Shown one piece after another: positions 22,712-33,900 of a stretch of 64,000 nt of DNA. Made by a program: the position numbers and the translations under genes. Positions within the stretch are counted from its first letter, which is position 1; each line of letters starts with the position of its first letter. A model generated the notes under the pieces. It was not told the origin of the DNA, ran no database searches, and saw only the letters and a program-made list of their open reading frames with translations. This DNA comes from Kingdonia uniflora. Taxonomy: Eukaryota; Streptophyta; Magnoliopsida; Ranunculales; Circaeasteraceae. The stretch is taken from contig JACGCM010000012.1 in the NCBI GenBank assembly GCA_014058105.1, positions 248,001 through 312,000 on the forward strand. The letters run 5' to 3'.

Positions 22712-23098
22712 GGGAATGGATACGTGGACACCTTCTTTTGGAACACCTTCCTAGACACCCCATTTTTTGGAACGCCTAAAGATGTTTTAAGAAATTTTAG
22801 CTGTATGAATGTGATCTCCTTATCATGTAAAACATTCTTACAAAAACTCAAGTCATTCTGACATTTCTATTACCATTAAAAATATATTTGAATTATACTG
22901 TATTGTTCCTGCTTTTAGCTGTCGATTTTATCCCTATTTTGATGCTATGTAGGAATGTTTGAATGTCCAAATAATTTACATGTATGATCTAAATGATAAG
23001 GAGATCACATCCATATGGATAAAACATCTTTATGTGTTCTAAAAATTGGGGTGTCTAGAGGGGTGTTCTTAAAGGAGGTATCCACAGATCCTCTTCCA
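22712..23098. mobile_element. Foldback MITE inserted in a TA repeat
   Basis: About 115 bases at the left end (GGATACGTGGACACCTTC..., AGACACCCCATTTTTTGGAA, TGTGATCTCCTTATCAT) recur inverted at the right end with scattered mismatches. Between them are about 150 bases without coding sequence. Both sides are (TA)n, so the target is probably TA or longer, as with Tc1/mariner-like MITEs, but the exact duplication cannot be read in the TA run. Non-autonomous: no ORF inside. Confidence 0.8.
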
Positions 23099-23122
23099 CA
23101 TATATATATATATATATATATA
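23099..23122. repeat. (TA)n simple repeat
   Basis: Perfect TA dinucleotide run next to the MITE. Confidence 0.9.
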
Positions 23123-24650
23123 ATTGGATATGCTTTTGTAGATGTGATTACCCGCATTTTTACTCATTCCTATCATGGCACATAAACATGTTCTGCACGC
23201 CTTGTACCATTTAGAAATAGTCATCTTGACCCAACTGTAATGGCCAAATTCTGTAAGCTCGAAATGGCTCAGAATTCGCTATCATACCAATAAACCTGCA
23301 ACAATATTTTAATGAAAAGTAAGAAATGACATAGGTGATTTTAGCGTGGAAAACCTCTGAATAGGTAAAAAACCATGACCTCAAGTGGAAGATTTTTGTA
23401 AAAGTATCTTTATTGCTTGAGACGGATATCTTATTACAAGTGATCTTTAGATATAGAAAAGCTTGAACCTTGTAATTAAGAAGTTTGAATGTTGCTGAGA
23501 ATAAAAAATAAGTTGTTTCTTGATGATCTTCTATATAATTTTTATGGTCCTTGTCTCTTATGGATATTTTTCTTTATATAGGCCTTCTCCGCAGTTCTAC
23601 ATCGTGCTGGAGTACGTTTTCCGAATAATGTGGTTAACAGCAGTTGACTGAGTAACTGACAAGTTTGTGAGAGACAGGTGTCTTTGACTGGATAAAGCTT
23701 TTTGGTTTGTGTTTGACCCACGTTCTTAACCAGTTTGTGGGGTAAATTGGAATGTTGACTGGGGAAGATATGTTAAAAATGCGTGAGTCTGAGATGGGAG
23801 TGATTCGAACTGGTGACAACTCGACTTTAGGTGAGATCGAGGAATAGGTCCCTACAATAGCCCCCTCATAACCGAAGTTTCGAGTGGCTTTGGTTGAGAA
23901 ATAATTAATTTATAATTGGTATTTGGGTTGAAGTTTTTGATAATTGAAATGGAGTAATGATGGCTTTAACTCTGTAGAAGTTACACGAGTTATGGGAAAA
24001 TAACGTGTATTTAATAAAGATGTGAATGTTGATGTATGTGATGGTTATGATTTTGAAAAGTTGCGTCTGTAATGAATGATGACGCTTGATAAAATGTACC
24101 TGTACAATAAATGTAGGGTTATATAAATAGTACCTATATCGAATCCTTGAAGCAGAGTACGCTTGTTTTTTGTAAAATTCCCTGAATTATTAAAAGTGGT
24201 GAAGACTCGAAGTATGGTCCTTGAAGAGAGGATTGCATCTGAAATGCAGAGGTTGAAGTTGAAATACTTTCGTGACTAATCTTTGGAGATCTCAATACTC
24301 GCTCCTGTTCATCCGACTTATCAAGGGATGTCGGAAGACGAAACAGTTGAAGCTGAAGAGGAATTCTACTGTAAGTTGAGGTTTCATGTCATCATCTTGA
24401 CAGGCGAGAAACATTGGGCTTGTCTCCGTACTCTTGCAGAAGACAAGGTTGGGGATTCATATGCAGGGATAGGCATAATTGCGAGGCATATTCTAAATCG
24501 CTCTAATATAAATTACAATGTAAAATAAGCACTCATATTTTGGTTACAAAAAAAAAAAATTAATGATCATACACTATAATGTTAACAGGAAAACAAAGCA
24601 TCTCAATTATGTAGACTCCAACCAACCCCTAATCTTCACCTAATATTTCG
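23123..24650. other. Intergenic, possible old LTR debris
   Basis: The stretch around 23330-23600 has features common in plant LTR leaders (GTGGAAAACCTCTGAATAGG, a CTTTATATAGGC box near 23571), but no partner LTR was found. An 81-residue plus-strand ORF at 24283-24528 (MEISILAPVHPTYQG) shows no family I recognise, and I do not call it a gene. Confidence 0.4.
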
Positions 24651-24742
24651 CCAGTGATGCAAAGACAGAGATCGAGAGAGACAGATATGTCCAAATTGAG
24701 TGAGAGACAAATGGTTTAGTTGAAATCACCTATTAAGAGTTG

Positions 24743-24842
24743 TTCATCACTGATTTTGAGAGAGAGACTTAAATTTATGATGAGCACCATTGTTGTAGTG
24801 AGAGAGATCGCGAGAGAGAGATCGCGAGAGAGAGAGAGAGAA
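24743..24842. repeat. GA-rich microsatellite upstream of RTNLB
   Basis: Long GAGA run with two GAGATCGCGAGAGAGA units, about 470 bases upstream of the presumed first (untranslated) exon of the reticulon gene. Confidence 0.8.
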
Positions 24843-25129
24843 AGGTACATTTCGAATTCGCCAATTCGCCATCGGTTCTTCCCGTATTTAATGTGGTAGA
24901 GAGAGTGTATGTGAGAGAGAAGAGAAAGGCCTAGTTTCAAAATTATTTGTGAGATGAGAGAGAGATTGCCATAGGTCTGACTAGTGACTAACTGAGAGAA
25001 TTGCCAGCTCATTTCCAGGTGATTTTCACCTAATAGCCACCTACGAGTGAGACCCGTTTTTTGAGTGTCCACGAAAGAAGCATATGATTCTCGTGCTCTC
25101 AACTATAACTGCCCCGCCCACCTTCTATT

Positions 25130-25310
25130 CCTTTAATTGGCTACTTGCTGAGTGTGGGTCCCAAACAGAGTCATAGATTAGTCCGATTTTGCAAAATTAA
25201 ACGAAACGTTGCCAACGCCAGCCAAACTTCCCCCTCTCTAGTTATAGTCTCCTATTTTTCTCTCTTAGACGCATATCTTCAAACACTTGGAAACCCCAAT
25301 TCTCCAACTG
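25130..25310 (+). promoter_or_regulatory. Probable promoter and 5'UTR exon of the reticulon gene
   Basis: A CT-rich patch (CTTCCCCCTCTCTAG, about 25226-25241, and TTTTTCTCTCTTAGACGC) typical of plant transcription starts is followed by a good donor site, AACTG|GTGAGT, at 25310/25311. No clear TATA box is seen. The acceptor that would pair with it (CTAAGCAG) ends eight bases before the start codon at 28151. The exon is inferred from splice signals only. Confidence 0.5.
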
Positions 25311-28142
25311 GTGAGTAGTTCTTCTCTTATACGTTTCTGTTCTTCCAATTTTGTTTGATTACAGCCATTTTTGTTGCATTTCAATCATACCCTTTTTTAC
25401 TAGTGTTCTTGATTGAATTGCCTTAAGTTTTAGTTTGATTACTATGCATGCAAGAGATGTTTCATCTGTTTTGGTTCCTTGTTCTAGTGTTTATTAGGGT
25501 GAGATTGAAATTCATACCCTTTATTCTGTTATGGGGACCCTTATATTTATTTTAGTGAAGAATTAAGCGGTAGACTGTGGTGAGAGGGGTGGGAGGAGAT
25601 GGAGTTAGGGGTTTACTTTGAATAGCATAATTCTGGTTTAGCATTACATAAAATAAATAAAATAACAATTTGGATGATCTGGATTTAATAGGGTTTTAGT
25701 AGAAATGCCCATTCGTCTTTTAAGGAATGAGTTACTTTACGACGAATGTGAATAAAAGAGATCAAACATAGTAAGCATATGGAAGAGTTAGAAGAATGGT
25801 TTAGGAATGAAAGAAGTAGAGCGATATGGATTGATTAGATTGACGAAGGTTCCCAGACCAGACTTTATCATCTCATTACGATTCATTCGGTGTAGTAGTA
25901 ACTAGTAACTTGTTTTTGTCCTTTTAAAACTTGCTGTAAGTTGACATTAAATGTACTTCTACAAATATTCTAAAAGATTTCACCACAAGTACTCACACAA
26001 TTCATGTCTATTTGGACTTTGCTTATGGCTAACTACTTTACTAATTACCATGAGTAAAAAATTACTCCAATTTTACCTTCGAAATAATCAAAAGTTTCTC
26101 AGTACCAAGTTTCTTCTGAGAAATACTTTCGATAAAATCAGGTACTGTAGCTGAGACGTACAGCATACTCTACAATAAAAACAGGTGAGTTTCAATCATT
26201 AGGATACTTCTGAGAAACAATTATTGTTTGAAAACTTAATGAATTATGGACTTACAATAAGTTATACATTAAAATTTACTGCAAGTAAAAAACTCACAGG
26301 GAAATTTTCGAATAATTTGGTTAAATAGTAACCGCCAGTTTCTCTCAGAATGAGTATGGATGATGATTTATGGTATGTTGGAGACAAGTGTGCAGATCCA
26401 CTTTTTTAAGGAGGCCACTATCTGGACTCTGGGATGTAGTTTTCATCAAAATGTTTGTGCTTGAATTAATTCGAAGCAACAAAATAATGACTCAACAAAA
26501 TAAAAACTTTAATATACTCAAGCATACTGAATTTATTAATTATCTCTATCTCAATCTCAATCTACTGAAAATGGAGGCCTCAACATTTATTTATAGAGAT
26601 CTAGGGTTGCGTATCCCTATATATAAAACTGGCTTGCCTTGCAAAAAAATAAAAAAATATTTTTTTATTTATTTATAGAGATCTAACAATATACTCTTGG
26701 GATTTCCATAAATGGGAACCCTACTCAAACAGGAATTACTAAATTAACTAAGCTCCTTAAAAGAGTAATGAGGTAAAGAGATAACTAAATAAGTGGAGAA
26801 GAACTAGTGAAAGAGAGGGAAAATAGGAAAGGGCAAATTAGGTGCTAAATAAGCGATGAGGTCCGTCACATCAGTTTGGGGTAGTAATAGAGAAGAATCA
26901 ACTTCCATGGAAGAAGAATCATTATTCATTCATAAAAGAATGTCGTACTCTGTTTTTGCTGTCCCGCGAACTTCAATGTCATTTCTAGTGAAGTATAGAA
27001 AAGGTCGGTGTTCGAAGAGGAAGATAAGTGATATTAAGATAGAAAGAAAAGGTAATTTAAATTCTTAACACTTACGTGTTTTTATGTTTTGGGTTTCCTC
27101 GAAATCTGATACAACATGATAACTTAATTCACGTTTGGAGGTACCCAGGACTAAGGACTAATTGCCAATATAACACCCTTACAAAATATTTTGAGAAATT
27201 TTGAGAGAGAATCTAGACTGAGTTTCAGAGACATAATCCTGAGAGAATGCATCTTTACTAAAATAAAGAAAGTGAGATATAGTAAACATCTCATATGGAG
27301 TCACAAAAGTAAAATGTGGTTTTTTCATTAATCGGAGCCAGAAAAGCCATATTTGTTGCAAATATTCTAAATATTTTTATATCCTTTTTCATGTCCAACC
27401 TGACCAAAAACAGAAATATTCTTGACTTTATTTTCTACCATTTTGTCAGAAAAACGTTTAATTATTTTCTTTTCTCGAACCAAACATGTCGTTTCTTGTT
27501 TGAGTAATAAAAAGATAACATAAACTATTGCATCTCTCAATCCCGCAAGAACAACTTCGATCTTTGCCTTCTTTAATGTTCTTTGATGGGTTTCCATTGG
27601 CATTTTTTTGACATTTCTAAGCTGTGTATTTTTGCTAGGTGCAGAATATTAAAAGATCAAATGAAACTATTTTCTTGTACACCATCGAATTATTTCTATT
27701 GTAGCAAAACCTTATCGGAGTGGGTTTTTGTTTGATTGATTTTAGTTTCCTTTGTATCCCTGTATCTTAAAATACCGCTGTATCTTAAGATATGTCGTGT
27801 ATCCAGCACTATCATGAAGTGTATCTAAAGACACAGTTAGAAAGAGATATACATCTAAGATACTTGCATTTTGGCTTGACAGCCATCATTTTAGCTTCAA
27901 TGTGATCCATAAATATACATGTTATCTACACTAGTTGGGACTGTTTTAGGTCTTCAATTAATTTATTCTTATAGCTGCCTTAGCTGAACTAAAATGTCTT
28001 TTTTTAAGCTTCTTACTTTCATATTAGGTTTTAGTCTCATTTTTTGTCATCGTTCGATTAAGTTTTCCTTGTGATATATACGCAGTCTGTGAGTTTATAT
28101 TACATAGCTGATCACTCATACCCATTCTAATTATCTAAGCAG
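25311..28142 (+). other. Probable 2.8-kb 5'UTR intron of the reticulon gene
   Basis: Bounded by GTGAGT and a CTAAGCAG acceptor directly before AAGGAAGAATG. T-rich and without a convincing ORF on either strand. Long introns in the 5'UTR are common in highly expressed plant genes; that this one boosts expression is inference. Confidence 0.5.
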
Positions 28143-28150
28143 AAGGAAGA

Positions 28151-29968
28151 ATGCCTGAGAAAGTTGTAGCTGAGAATCTCTTGAACAACATTATGGAAAC
28201 ATTGGCAGATAGTGTCCACAAGCAGAAGTCTGGATCATTCTTCCAGGAAGATAAATCACACTCAGTCTCCTATCAGATGGATAGGCTCTTCGGCCGCCAG
28301 AAGCCCGTCCATAATCTCTTGGGGGGTGGAAAATGTAAGTTAATTTGATTTATACTCAGTTCCGTTTAGATCCTTCACTTTATTCCTGATTTATCCTTGT
28401 TTGGCCCTGTAGCTGCTGATGTGCTGCTGTGGAGGAACAAGAAGATATCTGCAAGTGTCCTCACTGGTTCAACAGCCATTTGGATTCTGTTTGAATGGCT
28501 TAATTATCACTTCTTGAGTCTCGTTTTCTTTTTCCTAGTTCTTGGAATGGTTGCCCAGTTTCTGTGCTCGAATGCGTCAGGCTTAATGAACAGGTGGTTA
28601 GGCATTCCCTTGGTTCTGTTTTGTTGTTTACTTTTGTTGGGAATCATTTACTCCAGTGCTTAAACAGGCGTGATTGTTTCGATCAACAGATCTCCATATC
28701 AACTGCCTCGCATTTTGCTGCCTGACGAGCTATTTGTTAACATAGCCATCACAATTGGTGCTGAGGTTAATCGTTTCTTGGGCTTTCTTCAGAACGTCGC
28801 ATCTGGAGGGAACCTGAAGCAGTTTCTTGCGGTATTTTCCATTGATAGTATTTATGATTTGATTGCCCTCTTTCATCTTTTTGAACAACTACTTGCACTA
28901 TTTTTTTATTTATCTTTAAGAGTCAATTCATAAACTAACACTGAGAAATTCATTCAGGTTGTGCTGAGTTTGTTGGCTGCTGCGGTGATAGGGAGTTGGT
29001 TCAATTTTTTAACCGTCTTATATATCGGTAAAAGGTCAACCTTCTTTTATCTTTATGAAGTGGGATTTATTTAGAAATAGTGTATGCAGTCTATCAGAGA
29101 GCACATCACACATCACACATGAAGTAGAAGTTCTCCATTCAGTAGATTATGATGTCAATCACGTCAGTTGCCTATGTACATGAGAAATTAGTACGACGGG
29201 GGTATGTGATTTTAATGTTGATGTGGCTATAAAGACCTTGCTTGGCATCCGTGAATAAACATGAAATGTGTGTATTCATGAAATTGTGTTGCATGTAGTT
29301 GCTTGGTACGACTTCAAAAATTTAAAAATGGGGAATAAAACTGGATACCATACAAGTTTTTCCGTGACCCAACATCAATAAAAAGGCCACATTCGAGAAT
29401 ATAACCAACACAAAAAAGGAAAACATGTCAAACAGCTATACAAAAAATCTCATCGGGCACAATACATCTAAAATTAAAACCATGGTAATTTATTGGGAAT
29501 CGCATGTATTTCTTGTTGAACAAGCAGTTTCAGAATCATCACGGACCAAGCAATAACCTAAAGTTATTGTTGTCTTATTTGCAATTTTTTTGTCCTGATA
29601 GTTTTATATTGAAAAATTCTACTATTGTTTGGGGAGATTAGTAGAGAAAGTTGTTGCTAACAGAATATGTAATTCCTACGCTGAAGTGATCTTAAAATCA
29701 CTGGGGGATATGCGGGGGTAACATAATTTGACTGTTGATACATGCATTTTTGTTATGATGTTTTTATACTGAAAAACCTATGTTGTTGTTTGGTGAAGGA
29801 TTTGTGGGTGCCCATACTCTGCCAGTGTTGTACGAAAGATACGATGACCAAGTTGACAGCTTTGTTTATAATCTTCTTGGCCAGTTTCAGCACCATTACC
29901 GTAGGCTAGATTCCAGTGTGCTTAGCAGAATTCCAAAGGGAAATCTAAAGGGAAAGAAATCTGAGTAG
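28151..29968 (+). CDS. RTNLB: Reticulon-like protein B (RTNLB), five coding exons
   Basis: Reticulons bend the tubular endoplasmic reticulum and sit in its membrane. Coding exons are 28151-28334, 28413-28593, 28690-28831, 28958-29027 and 29799-29968, all with GT-AG introns and matching phases, giving 248 residues, the usual length. The start (MPEKVVAENLLNNIMETL) fits plant RTNLB proteins. The reticulon domain begins near residue 57 (LGGGKSADVLLWRNKKIS) and has two long hydrophobic hairpins (about residues 75-120 and 165-200). VASGGNLKQFLAVVLSLLAA and FVGAHTLPVLYERYDDQVDS are family signatures. The C-terminus is lysine-rich (LKGKKSE), as in plant members. Closest by memory to the Arabidopsis RTNLB1-8 clade; the exact paralogue is unsure. 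It converges on RPC3, whose stop lies 935 bases downstream. Confidence 0.93.
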
Positions 29969-30903
29969 ATCAGTTAAACAGTCGAGCGCCCCAGCAATAG
30001 CTTGCAGTGCTGCTCATTTGATAAACTCAGTGGATGATAATCGAGTATATGTTCTTGTTGTATGTCCAACTTGGGGAAATTTTACAGTTTAGTTACATTA
30101 TATACTTGTTCCCAATGAAATGATTATTGTTAAAAATTTGTCAAATTTCTGGAGTGGCAATGCCGATTTTCTATATGATATAATCATGTCCATAAGTGGC
30201 ACCGTAAAAAGAAAAAGATGTGTCCAGGCATAATAATTAGAAGCATTGTGTTGGAGTCTTGCCTTATAGTCAATTGCTTTACATGTTAATGTAAAAGGGT
30301 TACATCAAGTGATTGAATTTGAGCTTTTTAGTGCGTATTCCAGGCCTAAATAATTTTCATACGTGGTTTTTACTGTTTGGAAAAATGATAGTCAATTAAG
30401 CTGATTTGGATTCAAACGATTTCAGCAAATTTCTACTACACCTGAAAGAAATAAGTTAGAGATTATGTTTTTATTCTGGAAACAATGGAACTTATGGAGT
30501 AAAACCATTCTAAAGTTTCGGTGTAGCAGAATCTTAATTTGCCATTCCAATATTTTTAATGAAATTTTACTCTACACAATTTGCAAAAATTTTGCAGAAA
30601 AGTAGTGTTTTTTTTTTTTCGCAGATAAGTGAATTAAAAATTCTGAAAATTAATTTTGGGGAAATATCACTAAAAAAGGAGTTTGTGAACTGCCTTATAC
30701 ATTGTTTTTCAATCAAGATACAATTACAAAAAGAAAGTCCATTAGGGCTGTGATCACTTAAATCTGATAAACTGTTGCTATAATGTTACAATCATGCCGA
30801 GGTCAACCAAGGCTGAAATGAGTAATTTTGCAAACCTCTTATAGTATGAAGATTATATAAAAAAAAATAGGAGCAACTAATATAAAATATCAATTGCATT
30901 TAT
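29969..30903. other. Intergenic between two convergent genes
   Basis: Holds the 3' ends of RTNLB (plus) and RPC3 (minus). The RPC3 stop codon overlaps an AATAAA on the minus strand (30899-30904), a possible polyadenylation signal but unusually close. No other gene or element was recognised; a 64-residue ORF at 30559 is AT-rich noise. Confidence 0.6.
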
Positions 30904-33900
30904 TCAGAAGTCGAGGAAGAGCATAAGAGCATCATCAAGCTTCATGAGGGACGACTCCAAGAGATTTACGGCTTTTAAATAGCAGAAATATCTCTGCCTT
31001 TCGTTTCCCTTCAGTTTTTCTTTCGGCAACTCCCTTAACTGCAAAACATACCAATATTTATAAGAATATAAAAGACAACATGATAATGAGATTCTACAAG
31101 GCAGAAACCATGAATAACTGGACTTCATAGCATACCTAGGATAAGACTATTTACAATCCAATATTTTCCTTTAAAAGCGAACCATATAAAATGTACTCAA
31201 ATGCCTAGTAAATTACAGTGTATCGTAGTCTAAGTGACTTGCAGGCAAGATATGTCTACTTGTGCTGAAAAATTAGCACTTCATGGACTGAAGCGTTGTA
31301 TCAGGCATTGTTGGTTTCCCTCGCAGGTGGAAGTCGACGCCACGATCATCATGGATGGTTTCATGGTGCCAAAATGCATTGGAAACTAGCTACTAAATGA
31401 ATGGAAATTCTTTTGATGAAATCTGTTGTTGGTTTTGTTGTAATCCACACTTTTAGAGAAGGTAACATGTCTTTTGATGGGTTTGCCATAATTGGGAGCT
31501 TTCAACAACCGTTTATTACTAGCAGTTAGTTGAATTGCCAAGGAATTTAGAGCCAGTATCAAGATAGACTAGGCATTTTCTCCATGGATATTAAGTGAGT
31601 AAGTCCTCTTGCAATTATTCCTTTCTTATCAATAAAATTTTCGCTTACAAAAACATTTAGTCTGTACGAACCAACTTATGCCCCCATAAAAAGACATTAT
31701 TGAACATATATACTACATAAATGAATACAGTCTTTCCTTTTTACCCCGTTTATATACAGAAATCAAACCTAGCACACCCGACATCAAAGCGACAGGAAAT
31801 ACCTAATCAAAAGTCAGGTAAAGTATCAATATTTCATATTGTAAAGCTGCAGGAACCTAAATGCGTAGGATCACTCCAAACTTTTGATCTCTTTAAATAA
31901 GTCTAATGTTGGAGTCATTCTAGAAGTGATGATGGATATTAGCTTTTCCAGCAATTTTTCCTCCTTGTTGGATCCATCATAGTTTCTGATGGATCCAATC
32001 ATCCTACAAACTCATTACATATTCTACATTTACCCTAGTGAGCACAGCGTGGGATGGTACCTGAAACCCCGACTGGCCTTTTCAGTGTTTACCTTCAGCT
32101 CTAGTACATTACTGTAGCTCTCCACTATCGGAGAACCTGAGACATATCTCCAACTTTCTTGATAAGAAGTCAGTACTTGATTTGCTTAGTATGATATTCT
32201 ACGATCCCTCAAACCTCTAAACGAAAGCAACATACATCCTGCCGTCTATCGTGTAAGTCGCTAAATAAGGTACGAATAGTAACTTTAGGAGATCTAAGGC
32301 CCTGCACCAATTGAATTTGCATTTGAAAATGAGTTTGAGAAAAACAAATCTTGGCCCATATTCTCAAGGAAGCGCACTGACAAACGATACCTTAGGGATA
32401 CGCTTGAGCAAAGTCGTTGGTTAGGCTGAAGCTCGCGTTTAGAAAAGAAGCGGGAAGGATGAATAAGCTTTTTTCACTTTGCCAGTGCAAAACGAAATTA
32501 TAAAAAAATCCCATCGTCAACTGTGTAGTGACTCACCATCAAAGCATTTCATTGTTGAATGGGCAATATGAACAGTAACATAAGCACCAAGGAAAACAAA
32601 TATGGTAGAGGCCCAGACCTCTCTGTTTTGTTCAAGAAACTCCTCCCTTCAATTCACCGTCAAAAACTGAGGTAAAACCTGCTCGCCAAAGATTGTTCTA
32701 ATTGCAACTAGAAAGGCTAAAAGGATTGATTTTCTTCCTTTGAACATCTGATAAAGCTCAAGTTTCCAGATACATTTTGTTAACTTCCCAGCTTTTAACC
32801 ATTCTAGGATCGAAACTTATATCGTTCCTCATCCTTTAAAGTGTCACTTCAACACTTCAAACATTGCATTCAATCATCAATATGACTGGGGAAAAAAGGG
32901 TCTGCCTAGGACTGCAACTTCTTTTCCGAAATCCGATGAATTTGTGTCCATGATCTATCATGTGTTATTTAGGAATAAGATGCCACTTAATTAATATACT
33001 TGTGCTATGAGACTTAATACAAGAAGGTTGATACTCGAACAAATCCAATCCCTGATTGCCTATATTACATTTAAAATTAGCATTTCGGGCATACGATTTT
33101 GATTGTTAATGTCACTGTGAAATTCTTAATGAACTCGGAATATATATTTATTGGACTACGGCCATTGCCACACTCCAATATGGTTTTTAGGTCATGCGCA
33201 CACAAATGTTCGCAACATGGACCACAGTGTGGCCCAATAGGCGGACTATAGCGGCCACACCATGGTTCACTAGTTGTGACTAACCGGCAGAAATAAATAA
33301 AGTGATAAAATTTTATTCACTCTTAAGTTGATTATTAGATTACATCTTAGCCTCCTTTTATATAATAGAGGCTCTCTAAACTACTTCTACTCTTACTCAG
33401 TGTGAGAGTAAACTAGTATAGATGTAGATGCACACATATACTCCAACATCGGTTTGAACCCTCAAAGATTTCTCTTCATAGATAACTCATGATTAGTCTA
33501 CAAAATGAAGAACAACCAAGTTAAGAAATCAACAATAATAATTGGGGATCTTCTTCTTATCCTAGATCTGAGCAAAAAATATAATCGTTTCAGATTTGGG
33601 AACAAATTCACGCCAAAATCGCAAATCATAGCATAAGTTTTGAAGACTTAGAAGTATGTATTCCACCAATCATCACAGACATGAAGAGCCCTATTCAAGA
33701 AGAAGTGAATATAACTCTTTAACTTTATTCAAGGAATAACAATGACGTCTCAGGGGATGGTTACCAGCAACAACTCAAAGGCAGTAATTAGAGAACCCTA
33801 ATACTAATGAGGGTTGAACTCGTAAATCTTAGATTGAGATAACTAAAGAGAATTCTTAGGAGATGGTGCGAGAAAGAGAAGCAAACAAGTAAGAGATGAG

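Noticed and set aside
24283..24528. 81-residue plus-strand ORF upstream of RTNLB
   Set aside because: No recognisable motif, no splice partner and no promoter signal; length is within chance.
24716..25102. 128-residue minus-strand ORF
   Set aside because: Translation of a GA microsatellite and the reticulon promoter; Ser/Leu repeats are an artefact of the repeat.
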